This document shows, piece after piece, positions 25,858-38,461 of a DNA stretch of 64,000 nucleotides. A program made the position numbers and the translations under genes. Position 1 is the stretch's first letter. Each line of letters opens with the position of its first letter. The notes beneath the pieces are model-generated. The model had not been told where the DNA came from. It searched no databases and was given only the letters and a program-made list of their open reading frames with translations. The stretch comes from Cunninghamia lanceolata (Eukaryota > Streptophyta > Pinopsida > Cupressales > Cupressaceae), in the NCBI GenBank assembly GCA_027924645.1, contig BSBN01000140.1, forward strand, positions 10,856,501 to 10,920,500, written 5' to 3'.

Positions 25858-28141
25858 TAAGACTCAACTTCCTCCTGGAATTCATCAAAGAGGTTAGGAT
25901 AAAGTGTCCTCAAATCTACCTGCATCCTCCCATGTAGCCATGACCTTGTCATATCTATCACACTAAACCCTAACCTAGTCTATCTCTCGACCTCAAAGGC
26001 CCAGTGTTTGATGAGCCAATATGAAAATTGGCTCCAAAGCCAACTGTTGATCCACATCTACCTATAGAGAACTCTAGTCCAAGACATGAGATAGATCAAA
26101 TATATATCATCACAAAATAGACACATGGAACACATCGTGGATGCGCGATAGGCTAGGTGGCAAGGATAGACAATAGGCTACAGGTGCTATCCACTCCAGA
26201 ATCTTGAAAGGCCCAACAAACCTCGATGCAAGCTTAAAGTCCTTTCTATAATAGATTGGACTCTTATGCGGCCACACTCTTAAGAAAACTCTGTCATGGA
26301 TCGAGAAGCTCTGATCCAACCTCTTGGTATTTGCATACTTCTTCTATCAATCCTGTGCCTCCTATAGTCTCTGCCTAATCAAGATCACCTGTTGTTCCGT
26401 ATCCTGCATCAACTTTGGCCTAATAGCAACCTTGTCCTCTATGCGGTCCCAACTTAGTGGTGTCCTGTAAGGTATGTCATACAAGGCTTGATAAGGAGGC
26501 GTACCCAATAAGCTATGATGCCCATTATTATAGGCAGACTCAACTAGATATAGATACTCCCATCTAGACTGGTGGTCCATCGCGTACATGTGGAGCATAT
26601 CCTCTAACACATGGTTCACCCTCTCTGTCTAGCCATCTATATCAGGGTGATAAGCAGAACTAAAGTTGAGCTAAGTGCCCAACGCCTACTGTAATGCCCT
26701 CTAAAGGGCTGATGTGAACACTGAATCCCTGTCAGATATAATGTGGCGAGGAACCCCATGTAATCACATAATGTCATCCAAAAAGACGCTCACCACTGCA
26801 AGTGCATTATACATCATGCATACCAATGAGAAGTGTGTCACCTTGGTCATCTTGTCAACTCTCACCATGATGGCATCATGGAGATGAGATGACATAGGTA
26901 GACTAACTATAAAATCCATGGAAATGGTGTTCCATTTCCACTTTGGTATCTCGTGAGGGTACAAAAGCCCTACGAGATACTGATGCTTAGCCTTGACCCT
27001 CTGGCACTCAAGACATCAAGCAACAAACTTTGCAATATCTTGTCTCATGCCCACCTAGTGATACAACTATCACAAATCAACATGCATCTTCTTCACCCCC
27101 AGGTGTGTTGCATAAGGTGCTCTATGAGCCTTTGATAAAACTACTATACATAGATCACCTACATGGGGAACATAGATGCATTGTCAATGTCTAAAGATCT
27201 CATATGCCTCTAGAGAATAACCTATAAACTTGTCCACAAGGGCCTTCTATGACTGGATCTCCTATTGTACTTCAAGAAACCACTCGTCCTCTAGCAGATG
27301 TTGTAATAGGTGTCCTCTCAAGTCTGCACTTAGTGTCAAGGTCAGGATCTTGTGGCACCTTTGACTCAATGCATCGACAATCATGTTCTCCTTCCCTTTG
27401 ATATAGTGGACATCAAAGTTGTACTCACAAAGGAATTCCATCCAACACCATTGGCAGGTGTTTAGATTCAGCTACATGAAGATATACTGTAGACTGTGAT
27501 GGTCTGAGTGTAGATCAAAATATCATCTAAATAGAAAGTGTCTCCAATGAACAAGAGGGTGAACTACCACTGCAAGCTCCAAGTCATGTGTGGGGTAGTT
27601 CATCTTGTGGGTCTTGAGCTTTCGCTACTCATACGTGATCGCCTGACCACCCTGCATAAGTACAACCACTAATCCTTCCAATAAAGCATCTATCTAAACC
27701 ATGAAATCAGTTGTTGGATCAGGTATTGCTAAGATAGGAGCACTTGTGAGACACTCCTTGAGGACCCAAAAGGCCCTCTCACACTACTTAATCCATGCAA
27801 AACTCTTCCCTTTCCGCTGAAGGGAAGTGATGGGGTGTGCTATCCTAGAGAAGCCCTCAACAAATCTACAATAATACCCAGTTAATTCCATGAAACTCTT
27901 AACCTCTATAACACTAGTGGGTGTTGGCCAATCCTTGATAAACCTAATCTTCAATGGATCTATGGAGATACCATTTCCAGATAGGATGTGTCCCAAATAA
28001 TGTACATTTGATCTAAAAAAGGCACACTTTGCCAAGTTGCCATATAGATGTTGCTCTCTTAAACACTAAAAAACCTGGGGTAAGTGCTCCTCGTGCTCCT
28101 CCGTGGTTTGTGAATAAATCAATATATCATCTAAGAATACA

Positions 28142-28154
28142 ATCATGAACCAAT
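28142..28154. repeat. Target site duplication of the SINE, left copy
   Basis: atcatgaaccaat here pairs with atcacgacccaat at 28300-28312: 13 bp with two mismatches, flanking the inserted SINE. Confidence 0.7.
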
Positions 28155-28299
28155 TTGGGCAGGGGGCCTGGCTCAATTGGCAAGAGCTTCCTGTGGTAGG
28201 TACGAGGTCACGAGGTCCAGTCTCCCCCCTACCCACCTAATATTGTACCTAGTTCATAGATCCGGTCAAAAGCGTTTACCCATGTTGAATTAAAAAAAA
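28155..28299 (+). mobile_element. tRNA-derived SINE (about 145 bp)
   Basis: The insert starts ttgggcaggggg and carries a good RNA polymerase III A box, tggctcaattggc (28170-28182), and a B-box-like stretch, acgaggtccagtctcc, some 40 bases downstream. It ends in a run of nine A. It is flanked by 13-bp direct repeats. Comparison with element C shows that the intact reverse transcriptase lacks this segment. A SINE has no genes of its own and moves with LINE enzymes. The promoter reads on the plus strand, opposite to element B. It is not a tRNA gene: there is no cloverleaf or anticodon arm, and the poly-A tail argues against one. Confidence 0.8.
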
Positions 28300-28312
28300 A
28301 TCACGACCCAAT
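28300..28312. repeat. Target site duplication of the SINE, right copy
   Basis: atcacgacccaat, the partner of 28142-28154, directly after the A-run. The element B reading resumes here. Confidence 0.7.
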
Positions 28313-30557
28313 CCAAATAGGTGTGGAACACACCATTCATGAGGGTCATGAACACTGTAGGAGAATTTGTCAATTCAAAGGGCACCACAATGAACTCATA
28401 GTGACCATAGTAAGTCTAAATGGTAGTCTTATGGATATTTTCTTCTGTAATGTACAACTGGTGATATCTAGAGTTCAGGTCAATCTTAGAGAACACCATG
28501 GTTCCCTGTATCTAATCGAATAAATCATCTATCTAAGGTATAGGATAATGGTTCTTCATTATCACCTTATTAAGATGCCTATAGTCCATGCATAGATGAA
28601 TAGACCCATTCTTTTTCTTCATGAAGATGACCAGTGTGCCCCAAGGTGAGATGCTAGGTTGGATGTGCTCCTTCTTGAGAAACTCCTCCAACTCTGTGAT
28701 CTCATGGATGGTCATACTATAAGGTGCATGAGACATTAGCTTAGCACCTGGTACCAGGTCAATGTCAAAGTCAACCTCCCTATGAGGTGGCATCCCTGGA
28801 AACTCAGGTGGAAATACATTAGCAAACTCTTTTAAAATGGGATGATTGTTTAATGATGCCTCTGGTTCATCCTATTACCTATCACTGATAGTAATGGCAA
28901 ACATCTAACAATCCTTCCACATATAATTCTTAAGCTATTGAATGGAGATCATGCAAACTGTTGTGGCCTTCTGAATGCCCAAAATCTCTACTATCATGCC
29001 ATGGTTGTCTAAGCAACCTATCGCCTTCCGATGACAATCTAGCTTAGCTCTATGAGCCGCAAGCCGATCCATGCCTAACACGACACCATAGAATCCTAAG
29101 GGCATAACTCTATGGCTTGTTATTGTAGTGAAGGCTCCCAATGTTATCTCACAATCATGTACTAATGTATCCACTATCATCTTGGCCCCTGTGGCCAACT
29201 TGACCTCCCACCTATCGTCCTGCCCAGAGTCCACCAACCTGCAATGTTCCACTAACAATGGAGAGATAAAAGAATTACTAGCACAAGAATCAAACAAAAT
29301 AGCAATGGGGCATCCCCAATCATACCTGTGGTGTCAATCATAGAGGCCTGAAAGTTGACTTGACAGTTATCAATCACTACAAACATGTAGTGGGACCTAC
29401 CCACATCCCCAACTATCTACTTAGATCTCTTGGCGCCAAGTTGTCCCCCTACTGTATAGCCCTATAGAAACTATCTAGCTAAGTGACCTGCACCACCACA
29501 TACATAACATGGTCCCTGAGCCTTCACCTATCCTAACTGTGTCCTGCTGGACTACTGTTGTCTAGGTCAACCTGTGGAACTCTGTAATCCTTTGAAGGAC
29601 TGATGTGTCCTAGCTAGTCCCACATATGCTACCTATTGTCGCTGATCTCTACATGGACCCTATTGTTGCCATTCGTGACTATGACCCCCCTATGCCCTCT
29701 GTTGTGGCTTGGACATCTGATGATGCTACTGCTATTGTGGAGGTCTAGGAGGTAGCGGTACAAAACTAAAACTGCCCCTATGAGGTGGATGGGGCCTATA
29801 AATCCCTGATCATGATGATGGCTATGATCCTAGAACTAAGGTCATGATCTATGACTCCATCCATACACCTCCTCTATGATGAACACCTTCTCATTAGCCT
29901 TGCTCAAGGTCTGTGGGTCTGACATGCGAATAGGTCCTATGATACTAGGATTGAGCCCTTTGATAAAGTGACTAACTAGGAGTTTCTCATCCTATAAGTA
30001 CTCAGCATATCATGATAGCTCCACAAACTTGCACTCATACTGTACAACTATAGAGCCCGTCTATTGTAGATTAGGAAACTCATCAATCCTGCATTGTTTG
30101 AAATGCTCCAAGAGATATCAAGTTTTGTAGCTCTCTAAGAATGTATCCCAAGTGAGTGTGTCTAAAGAGAGGTAGTGCAAGTGTGCTCCTTAGTGCGCCA
30201 CCATGTCACTACTGCAACATGTAGTAGGTGCACTGTGACTTGCACCTTTGTATTGCTCCCATAGGGACGTAATGTGAAGCACCTATCAAGACTAATGAGC
30301 CAGGCCTTAGCCTTAGCTCCCTCTGCAGTCCTAGAAAAAGTGGGTGGATTGAGTCTAAGTAAATCCCTAATAAGGTCCCCATGATCTCTGTGTCCTCTGA
30401 ATGGTGCATCCACCTCATGTCACCATTCATAATCAAATGGTCTATGGTAGATCTTCTCTATCGTTACTCCCTCCTCGCACATCACATAATGTGGAGGAAT
30501 CATACTATGATCTGTGTACTGAAGCGACCTCCTCTGTTATACTGGCTAGTATCTCTA

Positions 30558-30677
30558 CATGCGGCTTGACACGTGGCTCAACACACAGCTCAACACGTAG
30601 CTCAACACCTGACTCATCATGCGGCTCATCATGTGGCTCAACATGTTGCTCAACACATGGATCAACATGTGGCTCAG
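30558..30677 (-). repeat. 12-bp minisatellite in the gag N-terminus of element B
   Basis: Ten units of 12 bp of the type catgtggctcaa run from 30558 to 30677. On the minus strand they encode a repeating tetrapeptide, mostly Glu-Pro-His-Val with variants such as Glu-Leu-Arg-Val and Asp-Pro-Cys-Val. The surrounding residues (LILQELQVVLESLP) correspond to the [14 protein letters not shown] segment of element C, so the repeat expanded within the Gag N-terminal region. Confidence 0.85.
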
Positions 30678-30927
30678 TTGTAGCCGGTGGTAAACTCTCT
30701 AGAACTACTTGTAGTTCCTGAAGAATCAATGGTCCTAAGTCAGGTGCCTGCAATGCTTGTAAACCCTATCCCTTGGCTGATGAATCGCTATGTATCTCAA
30801 CTCCTCTAGACTCATTGGCATTTGAGCACCCTCGCCTCGATCTATGAGGCATCCTACATGAACAAGGTATTTACAAATTAATTGAAATTACAAAATAAAA
30901 AATGTGCCCAAATGAGCATAGTGTTTA

Positions 30928-30945
30928 AACTTGGCTCTGATACCA
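30928..30945 (-). other. Primer binding site of element B (tRNA-iMet)
   Basis: The plus strand reads aacttggctctgatacca, so the minus strand has TGGTATCAGAGCCAAGTT. This matches the 3' end of plant initiator-Met tRNA with one mismatch to the site in element C. It lies two bases inside the 5' LTR, which starts at 30948. Confidence 0.85.
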
Positions 30946-32621
30946 AATGTCATGCCCACATTTCCCATGTGATCACAATACACATGTCATGTCCACATTT
31001 GTCCTATGGTCATAACATGAAATATTAAAAACTTTTCCACACATCCCTAGAAACCGCCTCGCATGCGTCAGCATGCTCGGTGGCATATGTACCAAGGCGT
31101 AACAAGTCATTCAAATGTTGGGGTAATGCGAATACCTTTCGGAACCCCTGTGAGATGAATCCTACTAAGGGGGTTGTGCGATGTAGATAACATTGCTAAA
31201 TGGGTAGAATTCCTAACTAAAAACTAACCCTAGATTTAACCTAAATGAAGTGGAGGGATTTTGACATGTGTCGAAATCTAATCCCTAAGATCAATAGCGT
31301 AAATAGATTAACTAAATTTGTCTAAACCATAATAATGCATAAAACAATTAAAGTACTAATTAAACGCATAATTAAAACACTTAAAAAATCATACTAAATC
31401 CCAGAAAAATCTAGCAACATCATGCCTTATTAGTGTTCATAGAAAATAATTTTAAAAGAGTTTCTCTAGCTAAGGCATACAAAGAAATTGATTAAAATAT
31501 AAATCTACCTAACCTTAAGTTAACTCAACATCCCCTTCTTGAACAAAATGACAATCGAATAAAATAATTATTTTATCCCCAACTCTAATATTAGCCTAGT
31601 AATAAAAAAATTTCCATTCGTTATATTTAATTACAATTCAAGTAATTTAAAGGGCTCAATTTAAGAAAATTCCCCTAATAATTTTTCCACATCTTTCTAT
31701 TAAAACAATTAAAAGGGCATAGGTTTAAATTAACCCAATTAACTAATAATCCCATAGCAATAAAATAAAAACACAAGTAAAAATGTTCCCAAGAGCAAGT
31801 CTAAAATCCAATAAATTATTGCCCCCTAATTCAAAGTTAAAATACATGAGTGGAGGGGAAAAAACAAGAATTCACATGCACACAATGAAATTAATTAAAA
31901 ATATAATTTCCTCTAGCAACCCTAAATGCCCAAAATAAAATATCATTTTCTTATACAAAGAACCCTAATTCTATTCTATTCTATCACTTGGTTTTCTTGC
32001 ATTTCCCTTCTAACCCTAATTTCTTTTCATTCTCTCTCCCTTTTATTTTCTTCTCTTTATTCTACTTGCAGGTTTGAAGAATGGGGCAGCCATGGATGAA
32101 AACACAAAGGTATATACACTATAAATTGTTTTGTTTATCTCCTCTATTTTTTAAAGTACATTTATTATTATTTTATTTTTTTGAAGAAAAATCTAGAAGG
32201 TAAATATATATAAATAATAGTGTTTAAAATGTAGGTTAGGGGCTGACATGGTCAGTGGCCCGCAACATGGATAGGGTTTACCACCGTAAGCGGCGGCGGA
32301 GATAACAAGGAATGAAGACGCAGAGGCACCAAACACCTCAAGGCGGTGGTGGCGGGGTAGTGGCAGCCCTGACCACCAATGAAGAAACACAGATCGTGGG
32401 GGTTATACACTCCCCCCAAACTCTCAAAAAGAAATTGTTAATGGCAGCGGCTAAGCCGCTGCCCCTCCTATGCTACTTTGCCCACAAAGGTGCCACCCAG
32501 ATTTAGGGCTCCTATGCCATATTCAATGGCTACGATTTTCTCTTTAATAATATTTCTTTCTCTATTTTTTTAATATATTCATTAGTCCATAAAAATTATT
32601 TATGTGATGTACCTAGAATGC

Positions 32622-32623
<2 letters not shown>

Positions 32624-32678
<55 letters not shown>
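32624..32678. repeat. (TA)n microsatellite, about 55 bp
   Basis: An uninterrupted alternating AT run inside the 5' LTR of element B. The matching place in the 3' LTR (about 23291-23300) has only about 10 bp, so the tract expanded after insertion. About 190 further bases beyond it are also missing from the other LTR. Confidence 0.9.
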
Positions 32679-32681
<3 letters not shown>

Positions 32682-33061
32682 ATGAATACAACTTCTATTT
32701 ATGCGAGAAATTAAACTTTTGTAGCATAAAATAGATCAGCAGATATGAAATATCATATTTTACAAACATTAATATTTAGGTGTGTGTATATATATATTCA
32801 AAAATACGCTGTCACTATAGTTTCTTTTCTTGAAAATCAATATAGTTAACAAATTTTAAAATGGGAACTATAAGCCATTTCTATTTTTTTTGTTGTGTCT
32901 TTTTTTTCTTGTACATACATATTGGCAAAACTAACTTTCTATAAACAAAAATATCGCAATTCACCAACATTCAATAGAAAGCATAGTGACTCATTTTCAA
33001 ATATAAGCAGCATATATTTTGTATCTATAACTAGAAAGCTAAACCTTATATATATATCTAT

Positions 33062-33066
33062 ATATA
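33062..33066. repeat. Target site duplication of element C, left copy (atata)
   Basis: atata here matches atata at 48622-48626. The insertion lies in an AT microsatellite, so this duplication alone is weak evidence. The precise TG/CA ends and the continuation of element B on both sides make it convincing. Confidence 0.65.
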
Positions 33067-36000
33067 TGTAACGCCCGCCTTGAACGCCTTAAAGAATACA
33101 CATGTGTGCAATATAAAACAGGAAATTTTTTTTTTTTTAAAACTGATAAAGTAAGTTACACAACTAATTACAACATATTCTCTAAGGGACCAAGGCTGCA
33201 TCACTTAACCAATCAACTAACATAAATTAACATACATCAGTAATTGATCCAAATTCTTTTTCAATAAATAACTCATTCACATTCATTGCAAACATCAGAT
33301 AACGGAATCAGCATGATAAGATACGTCACTGAAATGCTTTTATATAAGTACATCAAAACATCATTACAATGCCACTTTTAGTTTACTTTTAAAGTCACAT
33401 ACATAAAGCATATTCTGTTACATAAATCTGGTACAAGGTTGCACACTTACATCTTCATCATTGAAACAAGTACAACTGAAACAAATCCTTTTCTACATAA
33501 GATCCTGACAAGAGAACCAATGGATAAAGTAGCTCTTCCACCCGACCATGTGGAACCCTAAGGTCCACCCCCCGAGCTAGGAGTTAACATGAGGTCCCAA
33601 ACACTGACAGTCAGGTAGACGAAAGACAAACAAGAACAAAGGACGGCCAATGCCAATACAACACATGGCTACAACAATGCAGCACAACATAACTTAACTT
33701 TCACTTCATTTCCAGAGGCGACACAAAACAAACGAGGAGAGACCGAACAAGGGATGCTAGGTTGTAGTAGGGAGAGTGTCATCGCATGGTCCTAACATGG
33801 GTTATCCTGACAGCCTCTCACTAGGCGCCGGCCCCCATCTATGGTTATCCTGACAGCCTCTCACTAGGCGCCGGCCCCATAGGGTGACACATGCGGAATC
33901 GACCTTCCTTTCATGAGGACAAGGAAGTCAATGATGCCGACCAGGCCTTCTCTACCCATCCTTAGTCTAAACAAGCACTACAGGCCATGGGAGAGGAATC
34001 CATTAATCTTATTAGTGTGAGATCTACCCTTAACCCCCTAGTTAATTTTTAGGTTATCACTTGATTAATCTACTTCCAACGGGTTATCCTGACTGCCACT
34101 TTGGGCGCCGGCCCCACGTTGAAAGCCACTCTCCTTCCTAACACCTAGTCAACCTTAAAACATCATGCAGGACTTATAACCATACACGCAAATGAACACT
34201 GCAAGCATAGACCCTCTCGCATCAAAATAGAATCATAACATCAAGTGTGATCCAATACTTTTAACATTACATAACTTTATTCTTTTACAGATTTCAGGTC
34301 TCTCCTTACGACAAAACAGTACAATAAGGTCACAAGAGGATTAATATCTCATCCCGAGACTATTACTTTACAAGACACAACATTCAATCGTGACAGTACC
34401 TCATTATACTACACACTTTGTTTGATACATATGAATGCTATTACATCACAATCATAAAACAGCAATACACCAGTTGCCAATACTTAACAACGACAACTCA
34501 GCCTCTGGAACACAAGTTTGAACAACCTCAAAACGACTCATTACAACACTCAAACAAATTCAATTCAAAATTCAAGAGATGAAATACTACAATTCATTCT
34601 CAGTTTTAATGCAAACAACTTCTGAAATAAAATCAACATTATATCTTAACACTTGCAACCACATTTCTAACAAATCCTTATTTTGTTTCAAAAGATCAGT
34701 AAATTGATTAACTGAATCATTACCGTAATTGATATAGGAACCACTTAATTTTCAGATACAATCTTATATACTATCCTTCAATCTTATCTAACTAGTTTAT
34801 TCTATTAAGGATAATAACGCTAAGAGAGATGTCTCATGGCTGAACGGCAATCACACGAGGCGAAAATCAAACACGAAATCCAAAAGAATTCTTTTATGAT
34901 GATTTGAAGTTATCTCCGATACTGATCTTATAGTGATTTACTTTCTCAAGAGAATGATCGTAATTACGCCCTATGCGAACAGCTTGGGATATTCTACTAC
35001 TGAGGTGTAAAACTGCTATTGACTGTTTAATCACTGACGTGAATGATATGCATCTGGTCTGATGACTTCCGGCTATGTTCTCTGAACTTGCAAATTTTAC
35101 TGCGTTTACAGTATCCACGTAAATCGGAAAGAACTGGAGAGTGTTTATGATGTGATAAAGAAGACCACGGTTTTGCCCTCACAGCAATCTCTTTTCAACT
35201 CAGTAAGCTAACTGCATTCGTTAGCATACTAGAATGGCTTTCTGCCTGTAAGAAGAGCTATATTGATAATTCTTCTATCATACTGCTGCTGCCGAATCTG
35301 TTATCAGATTTCTGAGATATTCAGATGTGAGGATTAGCCAAAACGAGACAGTAGCTACAGGAAACCGACAGCTGCTCAAATTACACTTGGAACTATTACT
35401 ACATTATACCAACAGTTGGCTAATGACCATCTTGCCTTCACTGGCTATCTTGAGGTCACTCCAAACTTTTCAGACGTGCATCAGCTAAAACAACGGCAGC
35501 CTACAGATTAAACCTGACTAAGTTTAGACTTTCACCTCTAACAACTGCAGTAAGCATAAACTTTTAAGACATTATTACTGCTATATAAACTATGAGTGCG
35601 GACAGAGATTGCTGTATGACGAATGCCCTAATCACTTCGATGTTGCATGCTACAGCCTCCATTATCTTCCAGGGTTAACGGTGTTTGCTCAGCGTGTTTG
35701 AAAGCCAGTGATAACGCGCTATCCCAATCTATAAGTTGGCTGGTGTACAACGAATCATCGTCGCAAAACTGACAATGACTGACGGTGGCCATAAAATGGT
35801 CACGTTGAAAAGACTTCTGTGACTGCAACAAGAGCGATCGGCAATAAGGCCACGGCAGCGAGCATTTCAACCTTGCAGCGTGACCTGATATCCCGATCCA
35901 CTAATAGCCAATATCAACTGCAGCTAAAAACATAGACTCTCAGACAAGTTGACTCACCCGTTTTCTATTAACAAGCAGAACTTCAAATGAGAGCGAATGG

Positions 36001-38439
36001 TGAGACATCTACTCGACTCATCCCCTCCCATCGCGCCCTGACTCAACAATATGCAGCGTCTCCCACAAAACCTTATCAGACGCTATAGGGAATGACGAAT
36101 GGGGTGCCGGCCAGATCGCTACACTAGGGTTAAACAGCAACGAACAGCCTGCCAAAACAAGCATTCGACCTCTCTAGAACGAATCTGCATTTTACACGCT
36201 TGGGAATATACGCAAATCTAAGCATTTCTGTAGGTTCGATTTGCTCCAGGTGATAAGATCGATCTGGCTGTTAGACGCATTGTCCCTGAGAGACTCCTCT
36301 TACACTTTCATGGAGATCCATGACCAGATAACACTGAGGCGTGTGCAGAAAGGTATCAACCAAAAAGAACTCCAGCTAAGGAATGCGCTAGACAATGGAG
36401 AAAAAGAACCCGTGGGTTGACAACACCACCTGGCCGCTCAGCTATAAAGAACAGGAGAAAGGTTTTTTGATCCTCTCGTTAGCCAGAATTCGCTAGTAAC
36501 CAATCTAAAATAGGGATGACGTAGTATGGAGAGCCATATCTGAGCCAAGGACGACATTCATCCCTACTATCAAGCATTTACCGTCACCACCTAGACGCTG
36601 CAATCTATTTACAAAATCATATATTGCAAAGACAAATGGTATGGATCCCCTTACCACGCAATAAGATCCTAGAGACGCCCTTGTTTACTTAAATCAGAGA
36701 CTACAGAGATACTGGAATTGAATTCCCTTCTTCTATTGCAAATCTACCAATTAAAGTTTCCTGTCAACCCTCGCAAAACCATCCATCCTACGGAAATAAA
36801 ATTGCAGATGTGGGAGCAAGCACGCTGCCTAAGCAGATCGTTGGGTACAAGAGACATACAGCGGGTTTCCCTGACAGTTTCCAGCCACCACAGGGAGAAA
36901 ACACTAATAACCTTGATCAGATTTTACAGTGACGACTAGCTGAAACCAACAGCGGTTCACGGCAACTCTATCGAGGTGTCCTACAAACCCTACCAAGATC
37001 TCGCCGGTCTGAGAATGTATGCGGAATAATTCGGCAACCATTGAAAGGAAAGAAAACATTTGACTTCCAGAATCCTTGGGCAGTACCTATGTATTTAAAC
37101 CCTAAGAGAGGTTGCTGTTCACACACAGAAAGGACAGACTGCCGAACAATGCGGAATCAAACAAACTAAAAACACATTTTGCAGATTGAAAGGAAGTTCA
37201 GAGATAAGGCAATCGACGGAACCTGATTTCGCAACCACCGTGACGAACCCGCTCCAATTGTTGCAGTTCCCAGCTGCTTCTTTCTTACCCCTGTGTTCTT
37301 CTCCTTGTTGCACCGACAACTCTTTTATAACTCAGTCCCTTTCTCTTCTCCTAGGGTTTCCCACAAGATTCCGAGAAGCTTCTTTTTTTTTAAGAACATG
37401 TATATTTTTTTTTAATTTAATTTAATGATTCCCAATAATTAGGTACTTTATTTTATTATTATTATTTTCTTTATAACCGACCCCAAAATATTATTATTAA
37501 TAGAATAGTACTATTTCAACTATCCATATTTTTGTACTATCCTATAATTTATTTTATTAGTCTAGTTGTGAAACACAATTTACAAGCATGGCTATAATTA
37601 TTTATTTATTTAAATATTTATTATAAATAATATTATATCGAATAATACAACTTCTTAGAACTTATTTATCAACAACACCTCTATTAAAATAATAATTTAT
37701 TTATAACTTAAATCGACAACTAACGACAATATGTCTATTTAACAACACTAGACTCTTCCGTAGAATATTTCTAATTAAAGCACAACATTACCGCACATAC
37801 TTAAACACCTTTGAACTTGGTTTGACTCCAAAATACAATGTTACCTGACAGTGAGACATGGGCGAATGACAACCAATAACCACAAGGTGAACTGACGACG
37901 AAGGAACATTGACTAGGGACCTCATATTAACTCCAACCAACTAATCCATTGGCGAAGGCACGCTCAGACCTGTAATCAGGTGGAGTCGATGCCAAGTACC
38001 TGCATCCTGCAGCAACGCACAGTTAACCGTAACAAGATATACATATACATCACATGCAGTCCTATCGTGAATGGAAATCGCAGTGAGGTAGGGTACTCGT
38101 GAACGAGTAATACAACACTGTTCCATTCACGTTTTAAAATAATAATCACTACATTGAACAAGATATCAGATTACTAATCTACGACATCAAATGATTAGCT
38201 AACTTCCGATCCCATATAATGAATAACATCAAAGCATCTAAAACATCAGTTCGTTTATCAAATTGTAAAGCATAATGACATAATCCAACATCAATATCTG
38301 TTATTATAACAATTAAGTTCATACTGAAATAGGCAAAATAACTAGAAATCCATCATCAACGATCTAAAAATACTGTCAAAATGTCCAATACTACTAAGCA
38401 ACCATCAGTCCAAAAGACGATAAGCTGAGGGGTACTACA
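33067..38439 (-). repeat. 3' LTR of element C (5373 bp)
   Basis: Near-identical to 43249-48621 at a constant offset of 10,182 bp. On the minus strand it begins TGTAGTACC after the polypurine tract and ends CGTTACA at 33067. No open frame inside looks like a gene. Confidence 0.95.
33800..34115 (-). repeat. GC-rich 43-bp repeat in the 3' LTR of element C
   Basis: ggttatcctgacagcc followed by ctcactaggcgccggcccc occurs at 33800 and again 43 bp later at 33843. A diverged third copy (ggttatcctgactgcc, then ggcgccggcccc) is at 34082-34115. The same arrangement is at 43982-44297 in the 5' LTR. Each copy holds the palindrome ggcgcc next to gccggc, unusual in this AT-rich setting. Confidence 0.75.
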
Positions 38440-38451
38440 TCCTCCCCCCCT
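38440..38451 (-). other. Polypurine tract of element C
   Basis: On the minus strand AGGGGGGGAGGA directly precedes the TG of the 3' LTR and starts 10 bases after the stop codon of the polyprotein. This is the standard plus-strand primer site. Confidence 0.9.
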
Positions 38452-38461
38452 AGGATCAGGC

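Larger units (their letters stand above)
25857..30852 (-). pseudogene. Broken gag-pol polyprotein of element B
   Basis: Read from an ATG at 30852, the remnant keeps the Ty3/gypsy order. Gag: a TWW motif near 30210, preceded by a tetrapeptide-repeat N-terminus. Protease: FDSCAS near 29290, where the usual DSGA has lost its Gly. Reverse transcriptase: SPWGT and YRHLNK at 28533-28793, FLDD near 28110. Then the GYY-RFVEGFS region (27784-28035); integrase core with SDRDSVFTS near 26725 and AYNNGHHS near 26530; a GPF motif (FVGPFKILE) near 26200; and a C-terminal ATWED near 25930. Many stops interrupt it, for example a Gln-to-TAG at 28935-28937, and there are frameshifts, including one just before YPNLFDEFQ at the end. 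A SINE sits in the reverse transcriptase at 28155-28299. No functional protein can be made. Confidence 0.85.
30948..33066 (-). repeat. 5' LTR of element B, left piece
   Basis: Starts tgtcatgcccac next to the PBS and aligns with 21632 to about 23490. It is cut at 33066 by element C in an AT microsatellite and continues at 48627. With the second piece the LTR is about 4501 bp. Confidence 0.85.

Noticed and set aside
28160..28230. A tRNA gene suggested by A- and B-box-like sequences
   Set aside because: No anticodon arm or acceptor stem pairs up. An A-rich tail and 13-bp flanking repeats mark it as a SINE.
30948..33066. This stretch as a separate solo LTR
   Set aside because: It continues after element C at 48627 and ends at 51008 with the aaaga duplication shared with 21627-21631, so it is the split 5' LTR of element B.
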